From Brevundimonas diminuta (GTDB lineage: Bacteria > Pseudomonadota > Alphaproteobacteria > Caulobacterales > Caulobacteraceae), in assembly GCF_022654015.1 (NCBI RefSeq), contig NZ_CP073063.1:2687501-2751500 (forward strand): a stretch of 64,000 bases of DNA, read 5' to 3'. A program made the position numbers and the translations under genes. Of this stretch, positions 34,685 through 43,919 are shown in pieces. Position 1 is the stretch's first letter; every line of letters begins with the position of its first letter. The notes under the pieces are model-generated. The model was not told where the DNA came from and made no database searches. It worked only from the letters and a program-made list of their open reading frames with translations.

Positions 34685-35647
34685 TCACCCCGTTTCAGCA
34701 CCAGGGGCGACTTCGGTCGCGTCCCTTGCAACCGACCGTGGCCGCAGTTGATCGACCAAGAAGTCGACGAACACCCGGATGCGAGCGGGAACGCTGGCGC
34801 CGCCCACAAAGACGGCATGGATGGGCTCACGATCGCCAGGATTGAAATCCTCAAGCAGCGGCACGAGCTCTCCCTTCGCAATGGCGTCAGCGACGCTGAA
34901 GTTGCCCACGCGCGTTACGCCGACGCCCGCCAGCGCAAGTTGCGTCAGGCTCTCGCCATTATTCGCTTCCACGGGCCCACGAACCGTCAGCGCATAGTCA
35001 CGACCGTCCCGTCGAAAAGGCCACACGGGCTCCAGTCTTCGGAAGTTGAAATTCAGACAGTCATGTTGGTGCAGGTCCTCTGGCGCGTGCGGCACGCCGC
35101 GACGCGCGAGATAGGCCGGCGACGCCACGATCGTTCGCCCTGTCTCACCCAGTCGTCGCGCCGTCAGCGGACTGTCCAGCAGCGGTCCGAAGCGAATGGC
35201 GACATCGGCCTGTCCGGCCGCGACATCCACGACCGTATCCGTCAGATTGATGTCGACGAGGATTTGCGGGTAGCGCGCCACGAACGCGCCGATCAGCGGC
35301 ACGACCACCTGCCGACCGTGCGCCAGGGATGCGCTGACCCTTAGGCGTCCCTGCGGCGCGCCTTGGTCCGAGATGGACTGCTCGGCCTCATCCAGGTCGG
35401 CGACAATTCTCCGTGCGGCGCTCAGATAGGCCTGGCCCTCGACCGTCAACGTCAAGGCGCGGGTTGTCCTCAGGACGAGCCGCACGCCCAGTCGCGCCTC
35501 GATCCGATCGATCGTTCGGCTTACCGCCGATGGCGTCAGCCCAAGAGCCCGACCGGCCGCTGAAAAGCTGCCGGCCGCAGCCACAGCCGCGAACACCTCC
35601 ATGTCGCGGGCGCGATCCGCGCCCGCTGACGGTGCCTTTGCGTGCAT
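34685..35647 (-). CDS. LysR family transcriptional regulator
   Basis: The 320-residue protein has an N-terminal winged HTH (about 14-73, FAAVAAAGSFSAAGRALGLTPSAVSRTI) and a LysR effector domain. It is divergent from an MFS transporter gene 92 bp away, the usual arrangement for a regulator and its target. It resembles the large group of LysR repressors and activators paired with sugar or drug efflux genes; the inducer is unknown. Confidence 0.93.
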   Translation of the reverse strand: MHAKAPSAGADRARDMEVFAAVAAAGSFSAAGRALGLTPSAVSRTIDRIEARLGVRLVLRTTRALTLTVEGQAYLSAARRIVADLDEAEQSISDQGAPQGRLRVSASLAHGRQVVVPLIGAFVARYPQILVDINLTDTVVDVAAGQADVAIRFGPLLDSPLTARRLGETGRTIVASPAYLARRGVPHAPEDLHQHDCLNFNFRRLEPVWPFRRDGRDYALTVRGPVEANNGESLTQLALAGVGVTRVGNFSVADAIAKGELVPLLEDFNPGDREPIHAVFVGGASVPARIRVFVDFLVDQLRPRSVARDATEVAPGAETG

Positions 35648-35739
35648 TTCAAAAATCCTTCGCTTCCGAAAGGCCTAACCCCTGGGCACGACTGCGTCCA
35701 TCTGTGCGCAAGTCTTATTGGTCTGCGGATTTCCATCCT

Positions 35740-36903
35740 ATGAAACTCAACCCTCCCCTGCTGGCGCTCGCCGCCGGCGCGTTCGGTATCGGCGTGACCG
35801 AGTTCGCCCCGATGGGGCTGTTGCCCGTCATCGCGACCGATCTGGGCGTCTCTATTCCATCGGCCGGTCTGCTGATCAGCGCCTATGCTCTGGGCGTCGT
35901 CTTGGGCGCGCCCTTGATGACCCTGGCTACGGGCCGCGTTCCTCGCCGCACCCTGCTCATCGGTCTCGCCGGCATCTTCACGATTGGCAATGCGCTGTCT
36001 GCGCTGGCTGACAACTACGCCCTGCTGATGATCGCGCGGATCATCACGTCGCTGAACCATGGCGCCTTCTTTGGGGTCGGCGCCATTGTCGCGGCCCGGC
36101 TGGTGCCGCCGGACCGCAAGGCCGGGGCGGTGGCTGCCATGTTCATGGGCCTGACCATCGCCAATGTCGTGGGCGTGCCTCTGGCCACCTGGGCTGGGGA
36201 AACCTTGGGGTGGCGGGCCAGCTTCTGGGGCATTGCGATGATCGGCGTCATGGTGATGGCGGCCCTCACCCTGACCCTGCCGAAAGCCGCCGCACCTGCC
36301 GCCGGCGACATGTTGGCTGAACTGCGCGTGCTTGGCCGCAGACGCGTCCTGTCGGCCTTGGCCCTGACAGTTATCGGTTCCAGCGCCATGTTCACCGTCT
36401 TCACCTACATCACGCCAATCCTGCGCGAACAGACCGGCGCGTCGCTGGGTTTCATCACCGCGATGCTCGTCCTCTATGGGCTTGGCCTGACCGTCGGCAA
36501 CTGGATCGGCGGCAAGTTTGCTGACCGTTCCGTCGATCGCACGCTGATCGTCACCCTCGCCGGCCTGTCGCTCGTCTTGCTGACCTTCGCCGTGGCCATG
36601 CCTTTCGCCAACGTAAGCGCCGTTCTCATCTTCCTGTGGGGCATCGCCAGCTTCGCGCTCGTGCCGCCGCTTCAGGTTCGCGTGATGGATGCAGCGCGTG
36701 ACGCTCCGAACCTGGCTTCGGCTGTCAACATCGGCGCCTTCAATCTCGGCAACGCCATCGGGGCCGCTCTGGGCGGCGCCGTCATCGCCGGCGGCCTCGG
36801 CTACCCAGCCGTTGCTCTGGCCGGCGCCGCCGCGTCCGCCCTTGGTCTGCTGATGATCGTGCTGATGTCACGCCGGCCAGCTGTTTTGGTCGCAGCCGAG
36901 TAG
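35740..36903 (+). CDS. MFS efflux transporter (AraJ/YdhP-like)
   Basis: The 387-residue 12-helix transporter begins with LALAAGAFGIGVTEFAPMG, the hallmark of the AraJ/YdhP group of drug and sugar efflux pumps. The GRVPRRTLL loop (motif A) and the second-half GGKFADRSVDRTL loop are present. The start ATG 35740 (MKLNPPLLAL) is chosen over longer frames that run into the divergent LysR promoter. The substrate is unknown; control by the divergent LysR protein is likely. Confidence 0.9.
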   Translation: MKLNPPLLALAAGAFGIGVTEFAPMGLLPVIATDLGVSIPSAGLLISAYALGVVLGAPLMTLATGRVPRRTLLIGLAGIFTIGNALSALADNYALLMIARIITSLNHGAFFGVGAIVAARLVPPDRKAGAVAAMFMGLTIANVVGVPLATWAGETLGWRASFWGIAMIGVMVMAALTLTLPKAAAPAAGDMLAELRVLGRRRVLSALALTVIGSSAMFTVFTYITPILREQTGASLGFITAMLVLYGLGLTVGNWIGGKFADRSVDRTLIVTLAGLSLVLLTFAVAMPFANVSAVLIFLWGIASFALVPPLQVRVMDAARDAPNLASAVNIGAFNLGNAIGAALGGAVIAGGLGYPAVALAGAAASALGLLMIVLMSRRPAVLVAAE

Positions 36904-36916
36904 GGAGCTCCGTCAG

Positions 36917-37177
36917 TCAGCCGTTGTCGTTGCCGGCGCTTTGGCAGCGGTGTTCGAGCGATAGTCGGCGGACGTCGGCGGCGTTTTGAAAGACGGCGCG
37001 GCTGATGAAGGCGCCCACGTCGCGCCAGGCGTTGGATATGGTCTGGAAGGTCTGTTCGTCGCTCTGGCTGGCGGCCAGGGCTTCGTTCCAGCGCGACGTC
37101 AGCGCATTGATCTCGTCGAGCATCAAAAGCCGCCCGCAGGCCAGGGTCATCCGGTAGCTCGCGCTTCCTTGGCTCAT
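36917..37177 (-). CDS. Small protein downstream of the globin-coupled chemoreceptor
   Basis: The 86-residue protein is mostly helical and has no signal or membrane segment. It starts two bases after the chemoreceptor stop (37180), so the two are in one operon. I do not recognise a family. It may assist the receptor or be a small cytoplasmic accessory. The start ATG 37177 is the only one consistent with the close spacing. Confidence 0.6.
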   Translation of the reverse strand: MSQGSASYRMTLACGRLLMLDEINALTSRWNEALAASQSDEQTFQTISNAWRDVGAFISRAVFQNAADVRRLSLEHRCQSAGNDNG

Positions 37178-37179
37178 TG

Positions 37180-38790
37180 TCAGAACTCCTCCCAGCCGGC
37201 CGTGTCCGCCTCCTCCACGACGGCCAGCGCGGCCGAGCCGGAGGATCGCAGGGCGGCCGGACGCATGGGCCGTGCCGCGCTCGGCTTGCGCGGCGCCGGG
37301 GCGGCGAGGGCTCGGCTGCTCAGCGCGGTTTCGCGTGTCAGGCTGAAGCGCTGGACCAGATCCGACAGCTGACGGCTTTCAGAGGTCAGGCTGTGGCTGG
37401 CCGCCGTCGATTGTTCGACCATGGCGGCGTTCTGCTGGGTCACCTGGTCCATCTGGTTGACGGCGGTGTTGACCTCTTCCAGCGCCGTCGATTGCTCGCG
37501 CGTCGAGGCCGTAATCTCGTTCATCAGCTCGTCGATTTCGGCGACGCGCTTGACGATGGACGACAGGGCGTCGCCCGTTTCCGCGACCAGGGTGACGCCG
37601 GACTTCACCTGGACGGACGAGGTGGTGATCAGCGACTTGATCTCCTTGGCCGCCTCGGCGGACCGCTGCGCCAGGGCTCGAACCTCGGAGGCCACCACGG
37701 CGAATCCTCGCCCCGCGTCGCCCGCGCGCGCGGCCTCGACGCCCGCATTCAAGGCCAGAAGGTTGGTCTGGAAGGCGATCTCGTCGATGACGCCGATGAT
37801 CTGGTTGATCTGAGACGACGACTGTTCGATCGCGGTCATGGCCTCGACGGCGCGGCTGACCACCTCGCGCGACTGCTCGGCGGATTGACGAGAGGTTTCG
37901 ACAACCGCGGCGGCGCGACTGGCGCCTTCGGCCGCCCGCTTCACCGTGGCGGTGATCTCGTCCAGCGCGGCCGCCGTTTCCTCCAGCGTCGCCGCCTGAT
38001 GCTCGGTGCGCCGCGACAGGTCGTCGGCCGCTTCGCTGATTTCGGCGGCGCCCAGTTGCATGGCGCCCGTATTGCCGGCGATCTCGGCCATAGCGTCGTC
38101 TAGACGCTGCATGGCGGTGTTGAAGTCGGCCTTCAGGCGCGCGTAGCCGCCGGTGAAGTCGGACGCGATGCGGGTTCGAAGGTCGCCCTGGGCCAGAGCC
38201 GCCAGAGCCGCCGCCGTGTCCTCCACGACCCGCGTCTGTTCGGCCTCGGCCTCTGCGCGCTTCTGGTCCGCCTCCAGGCGCTTGGTCTCGGAGGCTTCCA
38301 GATACAGCGAAATGACGAAATCCATGTCGAGCATGGCGGCCTTGACCACGCTGGCCAGCGTCGCCGCCAAAGCCTTGCCGTCGTCGCGCTTCGAAAACAG
38401 CGACCGCGTTTTGGCGTGGGATGTGACGATCGCCTCGATCAGCCCTTCCAGGACCAGGGCGTAGCCGCCGATATACCAGCGCGGCTCCAGCCCGATCCGG
38501 GCGTGGGTCTGGCCGATGCGGCGCACGCCCTCGACATAGGCCGGATCAAAGGCGCCCGAGGCGATCAGGCCCCAGTGTCGCGCCTGGGCGTCCTTGGCTC
38601 CAGCGATCTGGCTTTCCGCACCGAAGAAGCGGGCCACGTCCGGCGTCGCGCGAAGCTGGGCGTAAAAGGCTTCAAGGCTGGGCTGAAGCGCGGCCTCGAT
38701 GACGGGTCTGGCGTCAGCGAGACGAGACCTCGCGACCTTGTCCAGCTTCAAGAAGCGAAGTCTTTGGTCCAGATTCATTGCGTCCGACAT
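37180..38790 (-). CDS. Globin-coupled methyl-accepting chemotaxis protein
   Basis: The 536-residue soluble receptor has an N-terminal protoglobin sensor domain (about 5-170) with the likely proximal histidine at 96 ([19 protein letters not shown]). A HAMP-like region follows (about 200-265), then the MCP signalling domain with the hairpin tip ([27 protein letters not shown]). No membrane helix is present, so it senses intracellular oxygen or redox state through heme, like HemAT. It ends in GWEEF, a pentapeptide of the NWETF type that tethers CheR/CheB. The small gene downstream is in the same operon. Confidence 0.92.
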   Translation of the reverse strand: MSDAMNLDQRLRFLKLDKVARSRLADARPVIEAALQPSLEAFYAQLRATPDVARFFGAESQIAGAKDAQARHWGLIASGAFDPAYVEGVRRIGQTHARIGLEPRWYIGGYALVLEGLIEAIVTSHAKTRSLFSKRDDGKALAATLASVVKAAMLDMDFVISLYLEASETKRLEADQKRAEAEAEQTRVVEDTAAALAALAQGDLRTRIASDFTGGYARLKADFNTAMQRLDDAMAEIAGNTGAMQLGAAEISEAADDLSRRTEHQAATLEETAAALDEITATVKRAAEGASRAAAVVETSRQSAEQSREVVSRAVEAMTAIEQSSSQINQIIGVIDEIAFQTNLLALNAGVEAARAGDAGRGFAVVASEVRALAQRSAEAAKEIKSLITTSSVQVKSGVTLVAETGDALSSIVKRVAEIDELMNEITASTREQSTALEEVNTAVNQMDQVTQQNAAMVEQSTAASHSLTSESRQLSDLVQRFSLTRETALSSRALAAPAPRKPSAARPMRPAALRSSGSAALAVVEEADTAGWEEF

Positions 38791-38904
38791 GACGGCCCCC
38801 TTGCATGGCGGTCAGTTGGACGAGGTTCGATCTAAAGGCCGGTTGAAGTCTCTTCAGCCTGTAGACTGTTTCACAGCGGAAGCATTGTTTGCGCCGGTCT
38901 GACG

Positions 38905-39363
38905 TCAGGTCGCGGCGTGACCGACGTCCTTCGCCATGGCCTGCAACAGCGGGATCAGCTGGGCGGCGGTCTTCAGACCCTCGCTGGTCAACAGTCCGGC
39001 AAGACGCCCGTATTGCGACCGCCGATCGTCCAGAACAGCGCGGCCTGCCTCGGTGATTTCCAGCATGGTGACGCGCCGGTCGTTCGGATGGGGTGAACGC
39101 TTGACCAGATCGGCGCGAACCAGATGATCGACCAGACGCGACAGCGAGGCCGGCGGCGCCTGAAGCGTCGATCCCAGAGCGCATTGTTTGACGCCGCGAC
39201 GGCCCTCGCCGGCGATCAGGCTCAAGGCGCGGACGGCGGCATTGCTTTGACCATCGGCGCGCAGGACGCGATCAAGCTGGCGATCGAGTTCGAGCAAGGC
39301 GGTGTCGAGCGCATACAGCGCCATCGCGGGGTCATCGAACGCCCGCACGGTGAACTCGTCCAT
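38905..39363 (-). CDS. MarR family transcriptional regulator
   Basis: The 152-residue protein has the winged-helix MarR fold. The recognition region is LGSTLQAPPASLSRLVDHLVRADLV, followed by the wing HPNDRRVTMLEITEAGRAVL. The ATG at 39363 has a GGGGGA ribosome-binding site; two upstream in-frame starts (39381, 39432) lack one. It is divergent from the hybrid histidine kinase, with about 190 bp between them. A 6-bp inverted repeat (TTAGGG-N9-CCCTAA) in that gap could be its operator. The target is unknown. Confidence 0.88.
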   Translation of the reverse strand: MDEFTVRAFDDPAMALYALDTALLELDRQLDRVLRADGQSNAAVRALSLIAGEGRRGVKQCALGSTLQAPPASLSRLVDHLVRADLVKRSPHPNDRRVTMLEITEAGRAVLDDRRSQYGRLAGLLTSEGLKTAAQLIPLLQAMAKDVGHAAT

Positions 39364-39435
39364 CGTCCCCCGAACACCCATAGGTCTGGTGTGACAGGAT
39401 TGGCCGCAACCTACAAGATAGACGAAGGTCAACCC

Positions 39436-39456
39436 TTAGGGATACCGAACCCCTAA
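39436..39456. promoter_or_regulatory. Possible MarR operator
   Basis: TTAGGG (39436-39441) and CCCTAA (39451-39456) form an inverted repeat with a 9-nt spacer, 73 bp upstream of the MarR ATG. The position suits autoregulation and control of the divergent kinase gene. It is a short motif and could be chance. Confidence 0.3.
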
Positions 39457-39556
39457 CACCGCATCCAGAACAGAATGATTTCACACCGGTGCAATCCTAG
39501 ATTGCCACGCAAGCCTTTGGGAACAGAAGTGGTGAGGCAACAACCGGAAAGAGCCG

Positions 39557-41164
39557 ATGGCGTCGGTCAAAAGACATCCTGCCCACCCTTTGACAGCGAA
39601 CCGATCGCTGGGGATGAGCACGGGAGGCGCGCTCGATGCCGAGCTTCGAAGAGCGCTCGAAGTCGCCGCTATACTGGTGACGACCGATCGACACGGGGTC
39701 ATCATTGACTGTAACGAGAAGTTTGTCGCAGTCAGCGGTTATAGCCGAGAAGAGTTGATCGGCTCGACCCACCGGATCGTGAACTCCGGCCTGCATTCCA
39801 AGGCCTTCTTCCAGGATCTGTATCGCACGATCCGCAGCGGCAAGGTGTGGACCGGCACGTTGCGGAACCGCCGCAAGGACGGCAGCCTATACTGGGTCGA
39901 TACGACCATCGTGCCGGCGCTCAGCGGTCCCGAGGGCCCGACGTCCTATACGGCCATCCGTTTCGAGGTGACCGAACATGTGCTGGCTCTGGAGGCCCTT
40001 TCGGAAGCGCGGCTGGTCGCCGAACGCGCCGCGGCGCTGCGCGACACCTTCCTCGCGACCATGAGCCATGAGGTCCGCACGCCGTTGAACGGCGTCCTGG
40101 GCCTGGCGCAGTCCCTGTCAGGCGCCGACCTGCCCGACGATGCGCGTCAAAAAGTCGATTTGATCATCAAGTCCGGCGAAACGCTGAGGCGCATCCTGGA
40201 CGACGTGCTGGACCTGTCCAAAATCCAGGCCGGCGAGATGAACCTTGTCGACGAACCCTTTTCGCCGTCCGACACCATCTCCGGCGCGGTCGATCTGATG
40301 CGGCCGCTGGCCAGCGAAAAGGGACTTGAGCTGATCTCCCGGTTGGACGGTCTTCCAGCCCATCTCATGGGCGACGGGGCCCGCCTGCGTCAGATCGTGC
40401 TGAACCTGGTCTCCAACGCCATCAAGTCCACTGCGGTCGGCCAGGTGCTGGTGGATGCGCGCTACTCGACGCCGTCCGGGCGTCTTCGCATCCGCGTCGC
40501 CGATACCGGCATGGGCTTTGACCGATCGACGGCCAAACTGCTGTTCTCGCCGTTCAGCCAGGCCGACGATTCCATCTCGCGGCGGTTCGGCGGCACGGGC
40601 CTGGGCCTCTCCATCAGTCGTCGTCTGGCGGAGCTGATGAGCGGCGGCCTCAGGGTGCGCTCAAAGCCCGGTCGGGGAACGCTCTTCGTTCTCGAATTGC
40701 CGATGGGTCCCAGCGGCGAGATCACCCGCGAAAGCGAGAGCCATGTGGAGGCGCTGGATCGACTCTATGGCGCGCGGATCCTCTTGGCGGAGGACAATCT
40801 CGTCAACCAGCAGGTCGTCCAGGCGCTTCTCAGCGGCTTCGGCTGTCAAATCGATGTCGCCGAAAATGGCCAGGAAGCCGTCGATCTGTGGTCGGCGCAC
40901 GCCTACGACCTGATCATGATGGACATGCAGATGCCGGTCATGGACGGCGTCGAGGCCATCCGCAGCATCCGCAGAGGCGAACAGCAGCGCGAGATCAACA
41001 GGCTCCCAATCGCCATGCTGACGGCCAACGCCTCGTCCAACCATCGCGATCTGGCCTCACGCGCCGGCGCCGACGTCGTAATCCCCAAGCCCTTATCTGC
41101 CGATCACCTGATCTTCGAATCCGCCCGCCTCCTCAACAACGCCGCCCGCTGTCACTGGATATAG
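39557..41164 (+). CDS. Soluble PAS-hybrid sensor histidine kinase
   Basis: The 535-residue protein has one PAS domain (about 32-145), a HisKA domain with phospho-acceptor His171 (MSHEVRTPLNG), and a HATPase_c domain (N box LNLVSNAIKS, G boxes ADTGMGF and GGTGLGL). A C-terminal receiver domain has the phospho-acceptor Asp456 (MMDMQMPVMDG). No membrane segment is present, so it senses a cytoplasmic signal, possibly via a PAS-bound cofactor such as FAD. The phosphate is likely passed on to an Hpt protein not in this window. An ATG at 39614 is an alternative start. Confidence 0.92.
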   Translation: MASVKRHPAHPLTANRSLGMSTGGALDAELRRALEVAAILVTTDRHGVIIDCNEKFVAVSGYSREELIGSTHRIVNSGLHSKAFFQDLYRTIRSGKVWTGTLRNRRKDGSLYWVDTTIVPALSGPEGPTSYTAIRFEVTEHVLALEALSEARLVAERAAALRDTFLATMSHEVRTPLNGVLGLAQSLSGADLPDDARQKVDLIIKSGETLRRILDDVLDLSKIQAGEMNLVDEPFSPSDTISGAVDLMRPLASEKGLELISRLDGLPAHLMGDGARLRQIVLNLVSNAIKSTAVGQVLVDARYSTPSGRLRIRVADTGMGFDRSTAKLLFSPFSQADDSISRRFGGTGLGLSISRRLAELMSGGLRVRSKPGRGTLFVLELPMGPSGEITRESESHVEALDRLYGARILLAEDNLVNQQVVQALLSGFGCQIDVAENGQEAVDLWSAHAYDLIMMDMQMPVMDGVEAIRSIRRGEQQREINRLPIAMLTANASSNHRDLASRAGADVVIPKPLSADHLIFESARLLNNAARCHWI

Positions 41165-41177
41165 GCTCTGACGGAAC

Positions 41178-41206
41178 AGGCTTCCAGGCTCACGCCCGGA
41201 AGCCTG
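41178..41206. terminator. Hairpin between the kinase and the TonB receptor
   Basis: CAGGCTTCC (41178-41186) pairs with GGAAGCCTG (41198-41206) around an 11-nt loop. It lies in the 49 bp between two convergent stop codons, so it may end both transcripts. No clear T-run follows. Confidence 0.6.
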
Positions 41207-41213
41207 CCTTGCA

Positions 41214-43703
41214 TCAGAAGTAGAAGCGGACTGCCGCAGTGACGGTGCGGCCAGGCAGGGCCTGGGCCAGGACCACGCCGCTGGCGGGCAGGCTGTCGGC
41301 CGACACTTCCGTTAGGGCGGTTTCGTCGAACAGGTTGTTGGCGGTCACCGACAGCACGACGCGGTCGATGGGGCGCACCTGGACGAAGGCGTTGACCGTG
41401 GCGTAGCCCGGCATCTTCAGCTGGTTGACGTCCTGCGTATAGCTCTCGGTCGTGCCGACGACGCTGGCGCCCACCGTGAACAGGTCCGTCTCGTACTGCG
41501 GCATGACCTGGAAGATCAGGTCGGCCTGACGACGCGGCGAGTTGCCGACCAGAGCCGCATCCTCGGCCTTGGTGATCTCGGCGCTGGTGACGGTGGCGCT
41601 GCCGGTCAGGCTGAACGGACCGTGACGCACGCCGGCCTCGAACTCGGCGCCCTTGGCCTCGTAGCTGCGCTGGACCAGCACCAGACGCGTGACGCCGCTG
41701 GCATCCGCGCGGATCTGCTGGTTGGTCTCGCTGACCTCGGCCCAGAAGCCCGTGACGTTGGCGAACAGGCCGTTGGCCCGGTACTTCATGCCGATCTCGG
41801 CCTGGTTCACCGGATCATAGGCCGCGTCGGCCTGCAGCAGGTCGCCGTCGACATTGCTGATGGCCGGCGAACGCAGGATCTTGTCCGCTGCGGCGCGTGC
41901 ACCCTCGCTGTAACGGGCGAAGGTCGAGAAGCTGTCCGAGACGCGATAGTTGGCGCTGAGCGAATACGAAACATAGTCGTAGTCGTAGTCGACCGGGGTG
42001 GCGCTGGCGGCCGGGGCGAAGGCGAAGGTGCGCTCGGCTTCAGAGATGACGCCGTCGTTATCCACGTCGATGGTGCGAACGTCGGTCAGACCGTTGGCGA
42101 CCGTGCGGCCGCTGACGTCGCCGCTGTCGAAGCGGATCGATCCGCCCAGCGCCAGCTTGCCCAGCCGGTAGTTCAGCGAGGCGTAGGGCGCCAGCACCTT
42201 GTAGGTCACATCGGTGCGCGAGTTGGACCCGGCGCCCGAGGGACCGAAGAAGTTGACCACGCCGTCCTGCGTGCGGGGCGTGCCGTTCGTATTGAAGATG
42301 TCGACCAGGGCCGAGTTTCCGCCGCCCACGACATCCTGAAGGAACGGGATGTACTGGCGATCGAACTTCAGATCCTGTTGGGCCGAGTAGACGCCAACGG
42401 TGGTCGTCAGGTCGCCGCCGCCGATCTTCCAGACGCGGTTGGCGCGCAGATCGTTGGTGAAGTTGTCAAGGCTGTCGATGTCGGTGTGGACCAGAGTCGA
42501 ATAGGCCAGCAGGCCGTTGCCGTTCAGGGTCGTCGGGCTGGTGATCGCCTGACCGGCGCGCGGCCCCGTCGCATAGGCCAGGGTCCCGGGACGACGGCCG
42601 AACGCCAGCGGCGCCTGGGCCGCCGGCACCACGGCCAGCGGATAGTTGAAGGACTGATCGCCCGATTGCTGCGCGTAGCGCATGTGCTCGGAAATCGTCC
42701 AGCCGTGCAGGTTGAAGCGGGTCTGGAAGCCCAGCGCGCGCACCTGAACCTGATTGCCGTCCTGCAGATTGACGCGCTTCAGGTTGTTGTCGCCGTCCAG
42801 CAGCGGGAAGACCGTGGTGTTGCGCGACGTCAGGGTGTCGCGCGTCATCGAGAAGTTCGGAACGTCGCTGTAGTTGGGATCGTCGTTCGTGCCGGACACC
42901 AGCAGAGGCGTCGGCCCATAGGCGATGACGGTGTCGTCCAGGATCTTGCCGTACAGACGCACGAAGCCGCCGTCGAAGGTCTTGGTGATGTTGGCCTTGA
43001 TCTGGCCGCCCTTGTTGCCCGTGAAGCCGGCGTCGCGCGGGCCTTCACCCTCGCGATAGAAGCCGCCGACGTGGAAGCGCACGGTGTCGCTCAGATGACC
43101 GCCATAGCTGAAGTCGCCGCGATAGGTGTCGTAATCCAGGCCCGAAGACACCTGAACCGAGCCGCCTTCGACCTCACCCGTCTGCGAGATCAGGTTGATC
43201 ACGCCGCCCGGCGCGTTCGAGGCGAAGGTCGAGGACGACCCGCCGCGGATGGACTCGATCTGGCCGACGTTGAAGTCGTAACGCATGAAGTAGTCCGGCA
43301 CCAACGCCAGGATGTCGCCGAACTCCAGGACCGGCAGACCGTCTTCCTGGAACTGCAGATACTTCGCGCCGGTGCTGACCATCGGCAGGCCGCGGATCGT
43401 ATAGTTGCCGTTGGTCTCGCCCGTGCTGGCCTCGGCGCGAATGCCGGGGATGGTGCGGAACAGGTCGTTGATGGAATAGGCGCCGATCTTGGCGATCTCG
43501 ACATCGTTGATCGAGCTGGTGGAGGTCGCGCTGTCCAGCCTGTCGCGCGCCTTGGCCACCCCCGTCACGATCACGTCGTCATTGGCCCGCGTCCGGCTGG
43601 CCTCCCAGGCCGTCTGGCGCTGCGGCGCAGGCTGCGTCTGCGCATGAGCAGGCATGGCGAGGATAAGCGGCGCAAACGCGGCCGTGAGGTACAGGGATTT
43701 CAA
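41214..43703 (-). CDS. TonB-dependent outer-membrane receptor with an EF-hand-like loop
   Basis: The 829-residue receptor has a signal peptide (about 1-22, MPAHAQ), a plug domain (TRANDDVIVTGVAKARDRL through FASNAPGGVINLIS), and a barrel ending in Phe (AAVRFYF). The start is a TTG at 43703: GGAGG lies 5 bp upstream and the resulting N-terminus (KSLYLTAAFAPLILAMPAHAQ) is a proper signal peptide, which longer frames do not give. A barrel loop contains DVDNDGVISEAE (residues 546-557), a match to the 12-residue EF-hand Ca2+ loop. The substrate is unknown. A palindromic operator lies about 67 bp upstream. Confidence 0.93.
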   Translation of the reverse strand: MKSLYLTAAFAPLILAMPAHAQTQPAPQRQTAWEASRTRANDDVIVTGVAKARDRLDSATSTSSINDVEIAKIGAYSINDLFRTIPGIRAEASTGETNGNYTIRGLPMVSTGAKYLQFQEDGLPVLEFGDILALVPDYFMRYDFNVGQIESIRGGSSSTFASNAPGGVINLISQTGEVEGGSVQVSSGLDYDTYRGDFSYGGHLSDTVRFHVGGFYREGEGPRDAGFTGNKGGQIKANITKTFDGGFVRLYGKILDDTVIAYGPTPLLVSGTNDDPNYSDVPNFSMTRDTLTSRNTTVFPLLDGDNNLKRVNLQDGNQVQVRALGFQTRFNLHGWTISEHMRYAQQSGDQSFNYPLAVVPAAQAPLAFGRRPGTLAYATGPRAGQAITSPTTLNGNGLLAYSTLVHTDIDSLDNFTNDLRANRVWKIGGGDLTTTVGVYSAQQDLKFDRQYIPFLQDVVGGGNSALVDIFNTNGTPRTQDGVVNFFGPSGAGSNSRTDVTYKVLAPYASLNYRLGKLALGGSIRFDSGDVSGRTVANGLTDVRTIDVDNDGVISEAERTFAFAPAASATPVDYDYDYVSYSLSANYRVSDSFSTFARYSEGARAAADKILRSPAISNVDGDLLQADAAYDPVNQAEIGMKYRANGLFANVTGFWAEVSETNQQIRADASGVTRLVLVQRSYEAKGAEFEAGVRHGPFSLTGSATVTSAEITKAEDAALVGNSPRRQADLIFQVMPQYETDLFTVGASVVGTTESYTQDVNQLKMPGYATVNAFVQVRPIDRVVLSVTANNLFDETALTEVSADSLPASGVVLAQALPGRTVTAAVRFYF

Positions 43704-43769
43704 GGAAGCCTCCAAGGCGTTGTCTTGCAGTATAGAGACTGGACAACTGATTTTCGTTCGGAAATTCTT

Positions 43770-43789
43770 CCATGCAGTTTCTTGCATGG
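43770..43789. promoter_or_regulatory. Palindromic operator upstream of the TonB-dependent receptor
   Basis: CCATGCA (43770-43776) and TGCATGG (43783-43789) form a perfect 7-bp inverted repeat with a 6-nt spacer (GTTTCT) in the AT-rich 216-bp gap between receptor and chemoreceptor. Position and symmetry suggest a dimeric regulator, possibly metal- or Fur-family related, but the consensus was not matched to a named protein. Confidence 0.5.
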
Positions 43790-43919
43790 CTGTTATCAAT
43801 AAAACACGGATGTGTTTGATGATTTATAATGCCAGACTACGGATTAATACTGACATAACGGCGCTTATGAAGTTCGGATTGTTGCGCCGGTTTCTACAAG
43901 ACTCAACTGGATCGATATC

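Noticed and set aside
35648..35739. LysR binding palindromes in the LysR/MFS gap
   Set aside because: The imperfect repeats CCTTCG/CGAAAGG and TGCG/CGCA are too short or mismatched to call a site.
41622..43802. A 726-codon open frame on the plus strand opposite the TonB receptor
   Set aside because: It is the antisense shadow of a clear receptor gene. Its translation is Arg/Gly/Ala/Val-rich low-complexity with no domain, a normal artefact of GC-rich DNA.
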